Origin: Longitalea arenae
GTDB lineage: Bacteria; Bacteroidota; Bacteroidia; Chitinophagales; Chitinophagaceae
NCBI RefSeq assembly: GCF_016924755.1
Contig: NZ_JAFFJX010000005.1
Span: 434,001-498,000 of the forward strand
DNA length: 64,000 nucleotides
Reading direction: 5' to 3'
Part shown: one piece after another, positions 1 through 8,726 of the stretch
How the letters are laid out: every line of letters starts with the position of its first letter
Numbering within the stretch: position 1 is the first letter of the stretch
Position numbers and translations under genes: made by a program
The notes under the pieces: model-generated
What the model saw: the letters and a program-made list of their open reading frames with translations, nothing else
Told to the model about the DNA's origin: nothing
The model's database searches: none

Positions 1-1020
1 GTGTATGTTGAAAAACCTTTAACGCACGACATTTACGAAGCCCGCCAGTTAACGCTGGCCGCTCAACAATATAAAGTAGTTACCCAAATGGGCAACCAGG
101 GCAGCAGTGGCGACGATACCCGGATCGTGGAAACCTGGATCCAGGAAGGGCTGATCGGGAAAGTGCATACCGTGCATGTTTGGACCAACCGCCCGGTATG
201 GCCGCAAGGCATTCCCACGCCCAGCGGAAAATTTGATATTCCTGCAGCTGTTGACTGGGACCTGTGGCTGGGTACTGCACCTTACCGTGATTTTAATCCC
301 GCCTATTTACCGGCCACCTGGCGTGGCTGGGTTGATTTCGGCTGCGGCTCCCTGGGCGATATGGGCTGCCATTTTATCGATGTGCCATTCAGGGCGCTGA
401 AGCTGGGATACCCGGAATCGGTAGAATGCAGTGTTGGCTCAGTATATACCGGATTTTTTAAGGAAGCATTTTATACCGACAGTTATCCGCCTTCTTCGAA
501 GGTACATATTCGTTTTCCGGCGCGTGGCAAAATGCCGCCGGTAGAAATGATCTGGTACGACGGGGGCATCAAACCCGATCGCCCCGAAGAACTGCTGCCC
601 GATGAACAACTGGCAGAATGGGATGGCGGCATGCTGTTCGAAGGAAGCAAAGGAAAACTGATGGCTGGTTTGTTTGGCCGCAAGCCGACGCTGCTGCCAA
701 CGCGAAAGATGAAAGAAGCCAGGTTGCCAAAATCAAAATATCCTTTTGTGGAGAAAGGGTCGGAGGGGCATCAAACGCAGTGGGTGCAGGCCTGCAAAAA
801 GGGCTTTGGCGCCTACACCAGTTCATCATTCGATGTGGCAGGTCCATTAACGGAAACCGTACTAATGGGGAACCTGGCCATAAGAAGCTATAATATCAAA
901 GAAGGCAATCAATTTCCCGGCCGCAAAAGACTGCTATGGGACGGCACCAATATGCGCATCACCAATTTTGATGCGGCGAATGCTTTTGTAAAACGAAACT
1001 ACCGCGCTCATAGTTTATAG
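1..1020 (+). CDS. Gfo/Idh/MocA family oxidoreductase (5' end outside window)
   Basis: This is the C-terminal part of an NAD(P)-dependent sugar/inositol dehydrogenase-type oxidoreductase. The reading frame is open from base 1, so the Rossmann half lies upstream of the window and the apparent GTG start is only the edge. It begins in the conserved EKPLTHD segment, whose Lys is the usual catalytic lysine of the family, and then runs through the substrate-binding domain (PVWPQGIPTPSG, NPAYLP, WRGW, GDMGCH). The following gene is a close paralogue, so this is a tandem duplication. The substrate cannot be told from the sequence. The stop codon TAG lies inside a short TTTATAG/TTTATGG word array that continues downstream. 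Confidence 0.93.
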   Translation: MYVEKPLTHDIYEARQLTLAAQQYKVVTQMGNQGSSGDDTRIVETWIQEGLIGKVHTVHVWTNRPVWPQGIPTPSGKFDIPAAVDWDLWLGTAPYRDFNPAYLPATWRGWVDFGCGSLGDMGCHFIDVPFRALKLGYPESVECSVGSVYTGFFKEAFYTDSYPPSSKVHIRFPARGKMPPVEMIWYDGGIKPDRPEELLPDEQLAEWDGGMLFEGSKGKLMAGLFGRKPTLLPTRKMKEARLPKSKYPFVEKGSEGHQTQWVQACKKGFGAYTSSSFDVAGPLTETVLMGNLAIRSYNIKEGNQFPGRKRLLWDGTNMRITNFDAANAFVKRNYRAHSL

Positions 1021-1042
1021 TTTATGGTTTATAGATTATGGT
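1005..1042. repeat. Short TTTATAG/TTTATGG word array at gene end
   Basis: Imperfect tandem copies of a 7-nt word (TTTATAG, TTTATGG) start in the last codons of the upstream oxidoreductase and provide its TAG stop. It is followed to about 1110 by looser AATAACTC/GAACTTAATAA words of the type also seen at 2701-2786 and 8615-8695. Confidence 0.6.
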
Positions 1043-1134
1043 TATTTGCGTGCGGCAAACTGATAAATTCAATAACTCAGGAACTTAATAACCGAATAAC
1101 TCATTTAATTTTTCTGCATAATTTGATGGCTTAG

Positions 1135-1156
1135 CCTGCAAAAATATTTTTGCAGG
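1135..1156. promoter_or_regulatory. Perfect 22-bp palindrome upstream of oxidoreductase gene
   Basis: CCTGCAAAAAT is followed directly by its exact reverse complement, about 108 bp before the next ATG. The right half contains TATTTTTG, an exact match to the Bacteroidota -7 element TAnnTTTG, so the palindrome could be an operator overlapping a promoter or an intrinsic hairpin. The choice is inference. Confidence 0.4.
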
Positions 1157-1263
1157 ACATTTCTTTCAATTCCTGCTCGCGATATCAAAAGATTAAAGTA
1201 ACTTAATTTGCTAAATCGGTTTAAATCTATACTTTCAGGCTTCTAAAACTCAACGCTTACAGT

Positions 1264-2700
1264 ATGAAGAAGAACAAAAAAAACAATCCGTCACGCCGCG
1301 AATTCCTAAAGAACACTTCCATCGCGGCTGCCGGATTCTTCATTGTTCCCCGGCATGTATTGGGCCGTGGATATATTGCTCCCAGTGATAAATTGAATAT
1401 TGCCGGTATCGGCGCAGGCGGTAAAGGCGCCAGCGATCTGACCGAATTTGCCAAGAGTCCCAAGGTGAATATTGTGGCTTTATGTGATGTTGACGACCGC
1501 CAGGCAGTTAAAACGCGTGAGCGTTTTCCCAATGCGCCTTATTACCAGGACTTCCGGGAAATGCTCGAGAAAGAAAAGAAGAACATCGATGCTGTAAGTG
1601 TTTCTACCCCTGATAATACCCACGCCGTAGCGGCCTTATCGGCTATGCAGCTGGGTAAGCACGTATATTGCCAGAAACCATTGACACACGACATTTACGA
1701 AGCCCGCATTTTAGCGGAAGCGGCAAAAAAGTATAAGGTCGTTACCCAAATGGGCAACCAGGGTGGCTCTGGCGACGGGGTGCGCAAAATGAAGGAAATG
1801 GTGGATGCCGGCCTGGTAGGCGATGTGCATACCGTTCATTGCTGGACCAACCGTCCCGTATGGCCGCAAGGCATTCCAACGCCATCCGGTTCATTTGAAG
1901 TGCCCAAAGAAGTGAATTGGGACCTTTGGCTGGGACCCGCAAAGAAGATTGACTATAACCCCGCCTATCTGCCTTTTAACTGGCGCGGCTGGTGGGCATT
2001 CGGTACGGGTGCGCTGGGTGATATGGCCTGCCATATTATGGACCCGGTATTCCGCATTCTGCCTATCGATTATCCTTCTTCTGTTGAGTGCAGCGTAGCC
2101 ACGATTTATAAAGAAATGTGGAACGACAGCATGAATCCCGATGGCTGTCCGCCTTCTTCGATCATGCACCTGACCTATCCGCGCAAAGATGGTAAGGGTA
2201 ATATCAAAGTATCCTGGCACGATGGTGGATTAATGCCTGAGCGTCCGGAAGAATTGCTGCCCGAAGAACCAATGGGTAACTGGGATGGCGGTGTGATCAT
2301 GGTAGGCACGAAAGGCAAGATCATGTGCGATTGTTATGGCGCTAATCCACGCTTATTGCCAACCCGGCTGATGAAGGAAAAGAAAATGCCTAAAGAAACC
2401 ATTAAACGGGTTCCTGAAGGTCACTATATTCAATGGGTGAATGCCTGTATGGAAGGTTATGGTAAAGGGGTGACCAGCTCACCATTCGATTATGCAGGTC
2501 CGTTCACAGAAAGCATTCTCATGGGTAACCTGGCCATTCGCAGCTTTATGATGAAGAATCCCAACGCCAAGGGCGATAACAGATACCCCGGCCGCAAACG
2601 CCTGCTCTGGGATGCAAAAAATATGAAGATCACGAATTTTGAAGAAGCGAACCAGTTTGTGAAGAGAGAGTACCGGGAGGGATGGAGTTTGAGTTTGTAA
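1264..2700 (+). CDS. Gfo/Idh/MocA family oxidoreductase with Tat signal
   Basis: A complete 478-residue NAD(P)-dependent oxidoreductase. Residues 11-16 (RREFLK), followed by a hydrophobic AAAGFF stretch, form a twin-arginine signal, so the enzyme is probably exported folded to the periplasm. The nucleotide-binding half follows (GIGAGGKG; ALCDVDD), then the QKPLTHD segment with the catalytic-type Lys, then the substrate domain shared with the preceding gene (VWPQGIPTPSG, WRGWW, GDMACH). Such secreted MocA proteins are common in Bacteroidota sugar-processing loci. Substrate is unknown. The upstream paralogue and the 243-bp spacer with a palindrome suggest separate or shared carbohydrate control. 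Confidence 0.93.
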   Translation: MKKNKKNNPSRREFLKNTSIAAAGFFIVPRHVLGRGYIAPSDKLNIAGIGAGGKGASDLTEFAKSPKVNIVALCDVDDRQAVKTRERFPNAPYYQDFREMLEKEKKNIDAVSVSTPDNTHAVAALSAMQLGKHVYCQKPLTHDIYEARILAEAAKKYKVVTQMGNQGGSGDGVRKMKEMVDAGLVGDVHTVHCWTNRPVWPQGIPTPSGSFEVPKEVNWDLWLGPAKKIDYNPAYLPFNWRGWWAFGTGALGDMACHIMDPVFRILPIDYPSSVECSVATIYKEMWNDSMNPDGCPPSSIMHLTYPRKDGKGNIKVSWHDGGLMPERPEELLPEEPMGNWDGGVIMVGTKGKIMCDCYGANPRLLPTRLMKEKKMPKETIKRVPEGHYIQWVNACMEGYGKGVTSSPFDYAGPFTESILMGNLAIRSFMMKNPNAKGDNRYPGRKRLLWDAKNMKITNFEEANQFVKREYREGWSLSL

Positions 2701-2786
2701 GTTATTGAGTTCATCAGTTCATAAGTTAGTTCGTTAGTTCAGAGCCCCCCGGGACTCGGAACTAACGAACTTAATAACTCAATAAC
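2701..2786. terminator. Large imperfect inverted repeat between convergent genes
   Basis: The outer arms GTTATTGAGTT (2701-2711) and AACTCAATAAC (2776-2786) and the inner arms AGTTCGTTAGTTC (2728-2740) and its complement (2759-2771) are exact inverted repeats around a GC-rich tip. It sits between two convergent genes and begins directly after the TAA of the upstream one, so it may end transcription in both directions. It is built from the same short words as the gene-end arrays elsewhere. Confidence 0.55.
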
Positions 2787-2793
2787 TTTATAA

Positions 2794-3702
2794 TTATTCT
2801 TCAGGTTCGTCGGGCTGTTCAGGTTTTGGCTCTTCGTTAATTAACTCAGCCAGTGTCTGCAATTCTTTCTGCTTGTAATTGTTCTTCTCATCGGTAAAAC
2901 ACTTGCTGAACTCTTCCATCAGGAACTGTATTACCCGCCTGTTGGAAAGCTGTTTGAAGTAAGCTGCAGATGGCGCAACATTTATGCGTTTGAAATAATT
3001 CTCAACATCTTTATGGGTGAATACCTGTCCGCTCATGGGATCTATGAAGAATTCCGTTTTATACAACGGGTTCTCTACATGCCGGGTAAAATCGTAGTCT
3101 GTTTTAAAATAGCCCAGCACAAACTGGTGCGGAATATTGATGGCACGAACCGGCACATCGAGCAGCTCGCACAGGACCAGGTACAAGATACCGTTGGCGA
3201 TGGTATTGCCTCTTTTTGTTTCCAGCTGTTTATTGATCAGGAATTCCTCGGGGTTCTGATAGCCGATCTCTACGCCGCGTAAGTTGAAATAATTATACAG
3301 GATACTGGTGACCACATTTACCTGTTCTAAAGGAGTGAGGTAACTGTTCAGCTCGAGCCAGATGTTGCGGCGTAATTTTTCAACTTCCTGGAAGACCTGT
3401 GCATTCACGAGGTCAGGGTATTGAAAACGGGCAGCTAATAAGGCGCCCGTGAGCAGGTCCTGGTGAACATTTTTATTCCATTGCGTGAGTTCGTCAGTAA
3501 GGTCGCGGTAATGCAGGCGGTGTATCAACATTTCAATGCGCTCCTGTACTTCTTCGCTGATGGTGTTCTCCCAGAGATTTTCGAGATTGGGAATGATCCC
3601 TTTCCCGTAATCGATAATGCGGGTAGAAACCACATTGAAGACCTCTTCATCAGGATCATCAATTAAATGGAACAAGGCCGATATTTCTTTGTTTTCTTCC
3701 AT
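2794..3702 (-). CDS. SirB1-like transglutaminase-fold protein
   Basis: A 302-residue cytoplasmic protein. I placed the start at the ATG giving MEENKEIS because the residues before it in the longer frame look non-coding. The first third is helical and acidic; the middle (LARFQYPDLVNAQ, then LNSYLTPLEQVNVVTSILY, RGNTIANGILYLVLCELL, IPHQFVLGYF) matches the Transglut_core2/SirB1 pattern, in which a transglutaminase-like fold often lacks the full catalytic triad. Its biochemical role is not established in the family. It may be co-transcribed with the upstream YcxB-like gene (106-bp gap). Confidence 0.75.
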   Translation of the reverse strand: MEENKEISALFHLIDDPDEEVFNVVSTRIIDYGKGIIPNLENLWENTISEEVQERIEMLIHRLHYRDLTDELTQWNKNVHQDLLTGALLAARFQYPDLVNAQVFQEVEKLRRNIWLELNSYLTPLEQVNVVTSILYNYFNLRGVEIGYQNPEEFLINKQLETKRGNTIANGILYLVLCELLDVPVRAINIPHQFVLGYFKTDYDFTRHVENPLYKTEFFIDPMSGQVFTHKDVENYFKRINVAPSAAYFKQLSNRRVIQFLMEEFSKCFTDEKNNYKQKELQTLAELINEEPKPEQPDEPEE

Positions 3703-3807
3703 CTTGTAACAATGCCGGTTGGGCGTTTGCAGCCTGCCTGCATAATAACCTGAAAGTAAATCACAACTAAAAGATATCAATAAAAATCTTTTCCACAAAG
3801 TTCCTCA

Positions 3808-4353
3808 TTATGTGGGGAACTCGGAACTCAATGGCAGATACTGGTTAAATAATCGTTCCAGCTCCTGTTTATCCTGGGGCGTTGCGATCACCCGCCTGGG
3901 TATAACGATTGCGTGATAGGAATTCGTGTATAAATAGTAACAGGCGGGCGTTTCCGCCTTTTTTACAATGGCTTCCCAGCTATACCTGCTTTCAGATGCA
4001 TTGTCTTTATCGATAATACCGGTATCGCTGAGCACCACTTCAGCCTCTTCCAAAACGTGCTGGTTCTCGGGCTTCGACAAAATATTTTTTACCCGGCGCA
4101 GGATAGATTGTTTGATCAGGTAGGGCACCATTAGAAAATAAACCGTGGCGATCAGTCCAAAGATGATGAGGTCGATAAAGATCTGATCGGTACGGCGGCT
4201 GAAAATGTATAAGCCTGCCACCGCTGCATACAAAATGAAAACCCGCAGGTAGTACCATAGCCGGTAATTCTTTTTCTCGGGCGATGCCCAGGCCGTATAG
4301 TAGTTGTAATCAAAATATTCTTCTTCTGTAAGGTGGTATTTGAGACTAAGCAT
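3808..4353 (-). CDS. YcxB-like membrane protein
   Basis: A 181-residue protein with two adjacent membrane segments near the N-terminus (LRVFILYAAVAGLYIF; LIIFGLIATVYFLMVPYL) and a cytoplasmic C-terminal domain with EAEVVLSDTGI, YSWEAIVKKAE and YLYTNSYHAIVIPRRV. This layout matches the YcxB-like family, a PH-like fold of unknown function. The ATG at 4353 is chosen because the longer frame reads into a repeat array and gives only repeat-derived residues. The gene starts immediately next to that array. Confidence 0.75.
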   Translation of the reverse strand: MLSLKYHLTEEEYFDYNYYTAWASPEKKNYRLWYYLRVFILYAAVAGLYIFSRRTDQIFIDLIIFGLIATVYFLMVPYLIKQSILRRVKNILSKPENQHVLEEAEVVLSDTGIIDKDNASESRYSWEAIVKKAETPACYYLYTNSYHAIVIPRRVIATPQDKQELERLFNQYLPLSSEFPT

Positions 4354-4360
4354 GATTAAA

Positions 4361-4660
4361 TCAATTGGCAACAGGCAACAGACAATTGGCAAAGGGAAAC
4401 CAATTGGCAAAGTGCAAATAGACAATTGGCAAGGTTAAAACCAATTGGCAATTCGCAACACACAATTGGCAAGGTTAAAATCAATTGGCAATTGGCAATA
4501 GACAATTGGCAAAGGGAAACCAATTGGCAATTCGCAATAGACAATTGGCAAGGTTAAACCAATTGGCAATAGGCAATTGGCAATTGGCAAAGGGGCAACC
4601 AATGGGAATGGGCAACAGGCAAAGGAAGAACCAATTGGCAATTAGCAATCGGCAAATTTT
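4361..4660. repeat. CAATTGGCAA word array
   Basis: About 300 bp made of irregularly spaced copies of CAATTGGCAA and variants (GGCAACAGG, AGGCAATTGG), with linkers such as AAGGTTAAAAC. CCAATTGG is self-complementary, so the array can fold in many ways. It lies between the stop of topA and the start of the YcxB-like gene. The open frames across it encode only repeat-derived residues and are not genes. Confidence 0.85.
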
Positions 4661-4750
4661 ACAATTGCAAGCAGTTTGCCTATCGTCGGTCACTCCTGCA
4701 ATTCAAAAGCCCCTGCATCTTGTCTATGGCCTATTGTTTATTGCCCATGG

Positions 4751-7345
4751 TTATGATTTCTTCTTCGGGGCTGCCTTCTTCGCTGCTTTTTTAGGCGCCG
4801 CCGCTTTTTTTGTGGGTGCTTTCTTGGCTGCCGCTTTTTTGCTGGCAAACGCATTGGGTATTTGCGCTTCGATCATTTTCTTGACATCCTCCAGGGGCAC
4901 CGTGCTCAATTCATCCGCTGTGTATTTGGTGTCGTCGGCTTTCTTACCCACTTTCAAGATTTTCTTGCCAAACTTCAGTACCGGACCCCAACGGGCATTT
5001 TCAATCGAGATCTTTTCCTCGGGCCAGTTTTGTATATAACGGTTCTCTTCTTTTTTGATCTTGGCTTCTACCAGCTCATCGATATTGGCCTGCGAAAGAT
5101 TTTCAAAATCGTAACGCCTGGGTACATTGATGTACATATCGTTCCACTTAATGAACGGACCGAATCGGCCGGTACCTTTGGTAACCGGTTTTCCGTCATA
5201 GAACCCGATGGGTGAATCGGCTTTTTGCTTTTCACCGATCAGCTCCAGCGCTCGCTCCATGGTTAACCCGAACGGATCTTCACCGCGCGGCATGGAGATA
5301 TTCTGCTCACCGAATTTGATATAGGGTCCAAAGCGGCCCAGGTTCACTGAAATTTCCTGTCCCTCCAGTTCGCCCAGTGTTTTAGGCAGTTCAAATAACT
5401 GTAATGCCTCCTCGAGGGTGATGGTTTCAATACTCTGGCCTCTTCTCAAACCGGCAAAACGTGGTTTTTCTTCATCATTTGCATCACCGATCTGCACCAT
5501 GGGACCGAAGCGGCCCATGCGGGCAACGATCTTTTTACCGCTTTGCGGATCAATGCCCAGTTCGCGTTCGCCTTTTATGCGTTCTGCCGTTTCAATGGTA
5601 TTATCAACGTCTTTTTTGAAGGGAATGTAAAAGTCATCGATCATGTTATTCCACTTCAATTTACCGGCAGCTACTTCATCAAATTCATTTTCGATCCGGG
5701 CCGTAAACCCGTAATCCATAATATCGTCGAAGTATTGTTTCAGGAAGTCGGTTACTACCAGTCCCAGGTCGGTAGGGAAGAGCTTGGCTTTTTCTGCCCC
5801 GGTATTTTCCTGCTCGGTAACCTTGGCGATCTGGTCATTCTTCAGGGTCATGATCCGGAAATCGCGGCGGATGGGGTCTTTATCGCGCTTCTCTACATAA
5901 CCGCGGGCCAGGATGGTTGAAATGGTAGGTGCGTACGTAGAAGGACGGCCGATGCCCAGTTCTTCCAGTTTCTTCACCAGGGAAGCTTCCGTATAACGGG
6001 GGGAAGGACGGCTGAAACGCTCGATGGCCTTCATTTCCCGTAAGGGCAATTGCTGGTTTACGGTTAAAGGCGGCAGCATGCCTTCCTGTTGTTCGTCCTC
6101 GTTTATATCTTCATCATCGCGGTCTTCGCGGTACACTTTAAGGAAACCGTCGAATTTCAGCACTTCTCCGGTAGCGGTCAGTTCTTCTTTATTGGTAGAG
6201 ATCTCAATTTTGGCAATGGTTCTTTCCAGTTCGGCGTCGGCCATCTGGCTGGCCATGGTACGCTTCCAGATGAGCTCATACAGGCGGCGGCCATCGGCAT
6301 CATCCACAGTGCTGTTCTCCATATAAGTAGGCCGGATGGCTTCGTGCGCTTCCTGGGCCGACTCATTCTTGTTCCTGTATTTGCGGGGCTGATAATAATT
6401 ATTACCGTACTGGCCTGTTACCTGTTTGCGAATATCATCCATGGCGGTATCGCTCAGCGCAACACTATCGGTACGCATGTAGGTGATCTTACCGCTTTCA
6501 TACAACTGCTGGGCGATCTGCATGGTGCGTTTAACCGAATAACCGAGTTTACGCGATGCTTCCTGCTGCAGGGTAGAAGTCGTAAAAGGCGCCGCCGGTG
6601 ATTTTTTGGCGGGTTTTACCTGGATGTCGTTCACCTTATATTTTGCACCGATACAAGTTTGCAGGAACTTCTCAGCATCATCAACGGTATCGTACTTTTT
6701 GCCTTCGGCAACAAAGGTTACATTCTTGCCCGTTATATCAGGGGTGGTGAAAAGGGCTTCAATTTTAAAGGTGCTGGTGGCTGTAAAGGCGTTGATCTCG
6801 CGTTCGCGTTCAGCAATCAGCCGAACGGCCACGCTTTGCACGCGTCCCGCGCTGAGGTTATTGCGGGTGCTGATCTTACGCCATAATACCGGGCTCAGCT
6901 CAAAACCCACGATGCGGTCGAGCACCCGGCGGGCCTGCTGGGCATTCACCAGGTCCATATTCACGGTGCGTGGACTGGTCACCGCTTTTTGTATGGCTGG
7001 CTTGGTAATTTCATGAAAAACAATACGTTTGGTGGTCTTTGGGTCGAGGCCTAATACCTCGCACAAATGCCAGCTGATGGCTTCTCCTTCGCGGTCCTCA
7101 TCCGTTGCCAGCCAAACCTCTTCAGATTTCTTAGCGAGGCTTTTCAGCTCTTTTACAACCTTTTCCTTGGTTTCGGGGACAGTATATCTTGGTTTATAGC
7201 CATTTTTAATATCAATACCCATTTCTTCCTTTTCAAGGTCACGGATATGACCAAAACAACTCTTCACCTCGAAATCTTTCCCCAGGATCTTTTCGATGGT
7301 TTTGGCTTTTGCAGGAGACTCAACTATCAATAAATTCTTCGCCAT
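4751..7345 (-). CDS. topA: DNA topoisomerase I
   Basis: Type IA topoisomerase that relaxes negative supercoils; 864 residues from the ATG giving MAKNLLIVESPAK. The TOPRIM domain has Glu9 and the Asp82-x-Asp84-x-Glu86 metal-binding motif (DEDREGE). The active-site tyrosine is Tyr289 in ITYMRTDS. In place of zinc fingers, the C-terminal half has four GRFGP-type repeats (GRFGPMVQIG, GRFGPYIKFG, GRFGPFIKW, ARWGPVLKFG) of the kind in many non-enterobacterial TopA proteins. The last about 30 residues are a Lys/Ala/Pro-rich tail likely to bind DNA. A longer upstream frame exists but does not resemble the family start. Confidence 0.97.
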   Translation of the reverse strand: MAKNLLIVESPAKAKTIEKILGKDFEVKSCFGHIRDLEKEEMGIDIKNGYKPRYTVPETKEKVVKELKSLAKKSEEVWLATDEDREGEAISWHLCEVLGLDPKTTKRIVFHEITKPAIQKAVTSPRTVNMDLVNAQQARRVLDRIVGFELSPVLWRKISTRNNLSAGRVQSVAVRLIAEREREINAFTATSTFKIEALFTTPDITGKNVTFVAEGKKYDTVDDAEKFLQTCIGAKYKVNDIQVKPAKKSPAAPFTTSTLQQEASRKLGYSVKRTMQIAQQLYESGKITYMRTDSVALSDTAMDDIRKQVTGQYGNNYYQPRKYRNKNESAQEAHEAIRPTYMENSTVDDADGRRLYELIWKRTMASQMADAELERTIAKIEISTNKEELTATGEVLKFDGFLKVYREDRDDEDINEDEQQEGMLPPLTVNQQLPLREMKAIERFSRPSPRYTEASLVKKLEELGIGRPSTYAPTISTILARGYVEKRDKDPIRRDFRIMTLKNDQIAKVTEQENTGAEKAKLFPTDLGLVVTDFLKQYFDDIMDYGFTARIENEFDEVAAGKLKWNNMIDDFYIPFKKDVDNTIETAERIKGERELGIDPQSGKKIVARMGRFGPMVQIGDANDEEKPRFAGLRRGQSIETITLEEALQLFELPKTLGELEGQEISVNLGRFGPYIKFGEQNISMPRGEDPFGLTMERALELIGEKQKADSPIGFYDGKPVTKGTGRFGPFIKWNDMYINVPRRYDFENLSQANIDELVEAKIKKEENRYIQNWPEEKISIENARWGPVLKFGKKILKVGKKADDTKYTADELSTVPLEDVKKMIEAQIPNAFASKKAAAKKAPTKKAAAPKKAAKKAAPKKKS

Positions 7346-7829
7346 AGGTTCAATAAATGGTTTATATGCACTTAACGCTTGAGGCTTACCGCTAAAGGCC
7401 AGTTGCTCAGATCCTAAGCGCGCGTTCTTCATTCAGCCTTCCGGTTTAACAATCAACCTTTTGCGTTCCGCGTTTCTCTCCAGCCTTCGGCATTTAGCGT
7501 TAAGCTATTTCCTTCAAATTCAATGATCTTTAATATTGAATTGATGCGTCGCTGGTGGCAGAAATGGTCGGTTGCTGGCGTGCAAGTTTAATGTATAACA
7601 ACGAAAACAACAAATTGGTACTTAACCGGCAAAATCTTACCATGCCGAAATGGCGGTCGTTTCTTAATAGTACAGGTTGCCTGTTTAAACGGAAGAGGAT
7701 TGCACTCCTCACTAATTGGTAAGAGAAAACCTGTACGGATGAACATAATAAAAATATAATGCAGTGGTATTTATGACAGAATGCGGGTTTATCTGGTAAA
7801 AAAATTAACTTCAGCCAATCTTATTCACG
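7346..7829. other. Intergenic region without a supported gene
   Basis: This 484-bp gap separates the divergent topA and pxpB genes and so should hold both promoters. I see CTTAACGCTT/AGCGTTAAG words near 7370 and 7495, and a weak ATTCAAT/ATTGAAT inverted repeat near 7519-7543. A 60-codon frame on the minus strand has no recognisable features. No exact TAnnTTTG element stands out. Confidence 0.5.
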
Positions 7830-8543
7830 TTGACCAACCATTACAAAATATTTCCACTCGGAGATGCGGCGGTTACTTTCGACATGGGCAATCAGATCAG
7901 TGAGGGTTTGAATCAAAAGGCGCTGGCTATGCAGCAATGGCTGCTGGCCCATCCGTTCGAAGGATTGAAGGATTGCCTGGTGGCCTATAGTTCCCTTACC
8001 GTATTATACAACCCGGTCATTATCAAAAAACATTACCAACCCGCAAACACGGTATATGCCTGGGTGGCCGACCGCTTACAGCAGGCATTTGACAATGCCA
8101 GTCAGGTTAAAACAGAAATCCGCGATGTGATCAGGATCCCGGTTTGTTATGAAGAACCCTTTGCGCCCGACCTGGCCGAACTGGCCCGGCAAAGACATCT
8201 TACCCGTGAGGAGGTGATCCACCTGCATACTGCCCCTGTTTATAATGTATACATGATCGGGTTCCTGCCGGGTTTTTCCTATTTGGGTGAAGTGAATGCA
8301 AAGATTGCTGCGCCCCGGAAAGAGCATCCCGTACCTGTGCAGGCCGGAAGCGTTGGAATAGCGGGATCACAAACGGGGATCTATCCTTTGAACAGCCCGG
8401 GCGGCTGGCAGATCGTAGGCCGCACACCACTTAGGTTATTTGAGCCCTTTGTTCCTGAACCGGTCAAGTTAGAAACCGGGGATAAGGTTCAATTTTATGC
8501 CATTACTAAAAACGAGTTCATGGAATACGATCAGCGTTTGTAG
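7830..8543 (+). CDS. pxpB: 5-oxoprolinase subunit PxpB
   Basis: Subunit of the ATP-dependent 5-oxoprolinase PxpABC, which opens 5-oxoproline (pyroglutamate) to glutamate; homologous to KipI and allophanate hydrolase subunit 1. The family signature is clear: FPLGDAAV at the N-terminus, VYNVYMIGFLPGFSYLG, PRKEHPVPVQAGSVGIAG and the NSPGGWQIVGRTP segment. The start is a TTG; the next ATG would remove the conserved FPLGDAAV segment, so TTG is preferred. It is the first gene of pxpB-pxpC-pxpA plus a carrier. The TAG stop begins a TTTGTAG/TTTGTGG word array. Confidence 0.93.
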   Translation: MTNHYKIFPLGDAAVTFDMGNQISEGLNQKALAMQQWLLAHPFEGLKDCLVAYSSLTVLYNPVIIKKHYQPANTVYAWVADRLQQAFDNASQVKTEIRDVIRIPVCYEEPFAPDLAELARQRHLTREEVIHLHTAPVYNVYMIGFLPGFSYLGEVNAKIAAPRKEHPVPVQAGSVGIAGSQTGIYPLNSPGGWQIVGRTPLRLFEPFVPEPVKLETGDKVQFYAITKNEFMEYDQRL

Positions 8544-8695
8544 TTTGTAGTTTGTGGTTTATGGTTTGTGGTTTGTTGTTTATGGTTCATTATTATTCAG
8601 GCTCGCCACTGTTTGGTAACTCAAAAAATCTCAAGAACTCATGAACTCAAGAACTCAGGAACTGAATAACTGAACTGAACAACTGAATAACTCAA
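8536..8695. repeat. Two short-word arrays between pxpB and pxpC
   Basis: The first array (8536-8588) is TTTGTAG, TTTGTGG and TTTATGG copies and contains the pxpB stop codon. The second (about 8615-8695) is made of GAACTCAAG, GAACTGAATAACT and similar 9-10-nt words. Together they fill nearly the whole spacer. Confidence 0.7.
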
Positions 8696-8726
8696 ATAAA
8701 CGAGAACCGGGAATTTAGAAGAAACG

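Noticed and set aside
1-1020. GTG at base 1 as a true start codon
   Set aside because: The frame continues from outside; the paralogue downstream has about 140 further residues before this point.
4356-4693. Several 60-70-codon minus-strand frames across the CAATTGGCAA array
   Set aside because: They encode only repeats of residues such as NCQLPIANWF, arising from the DNA repeat.
7530-7712. 60-codon minus-strand frame between topA and pxpB
   Set aside because: No start context, family pattern or neighbour support; composition looks non-coding.
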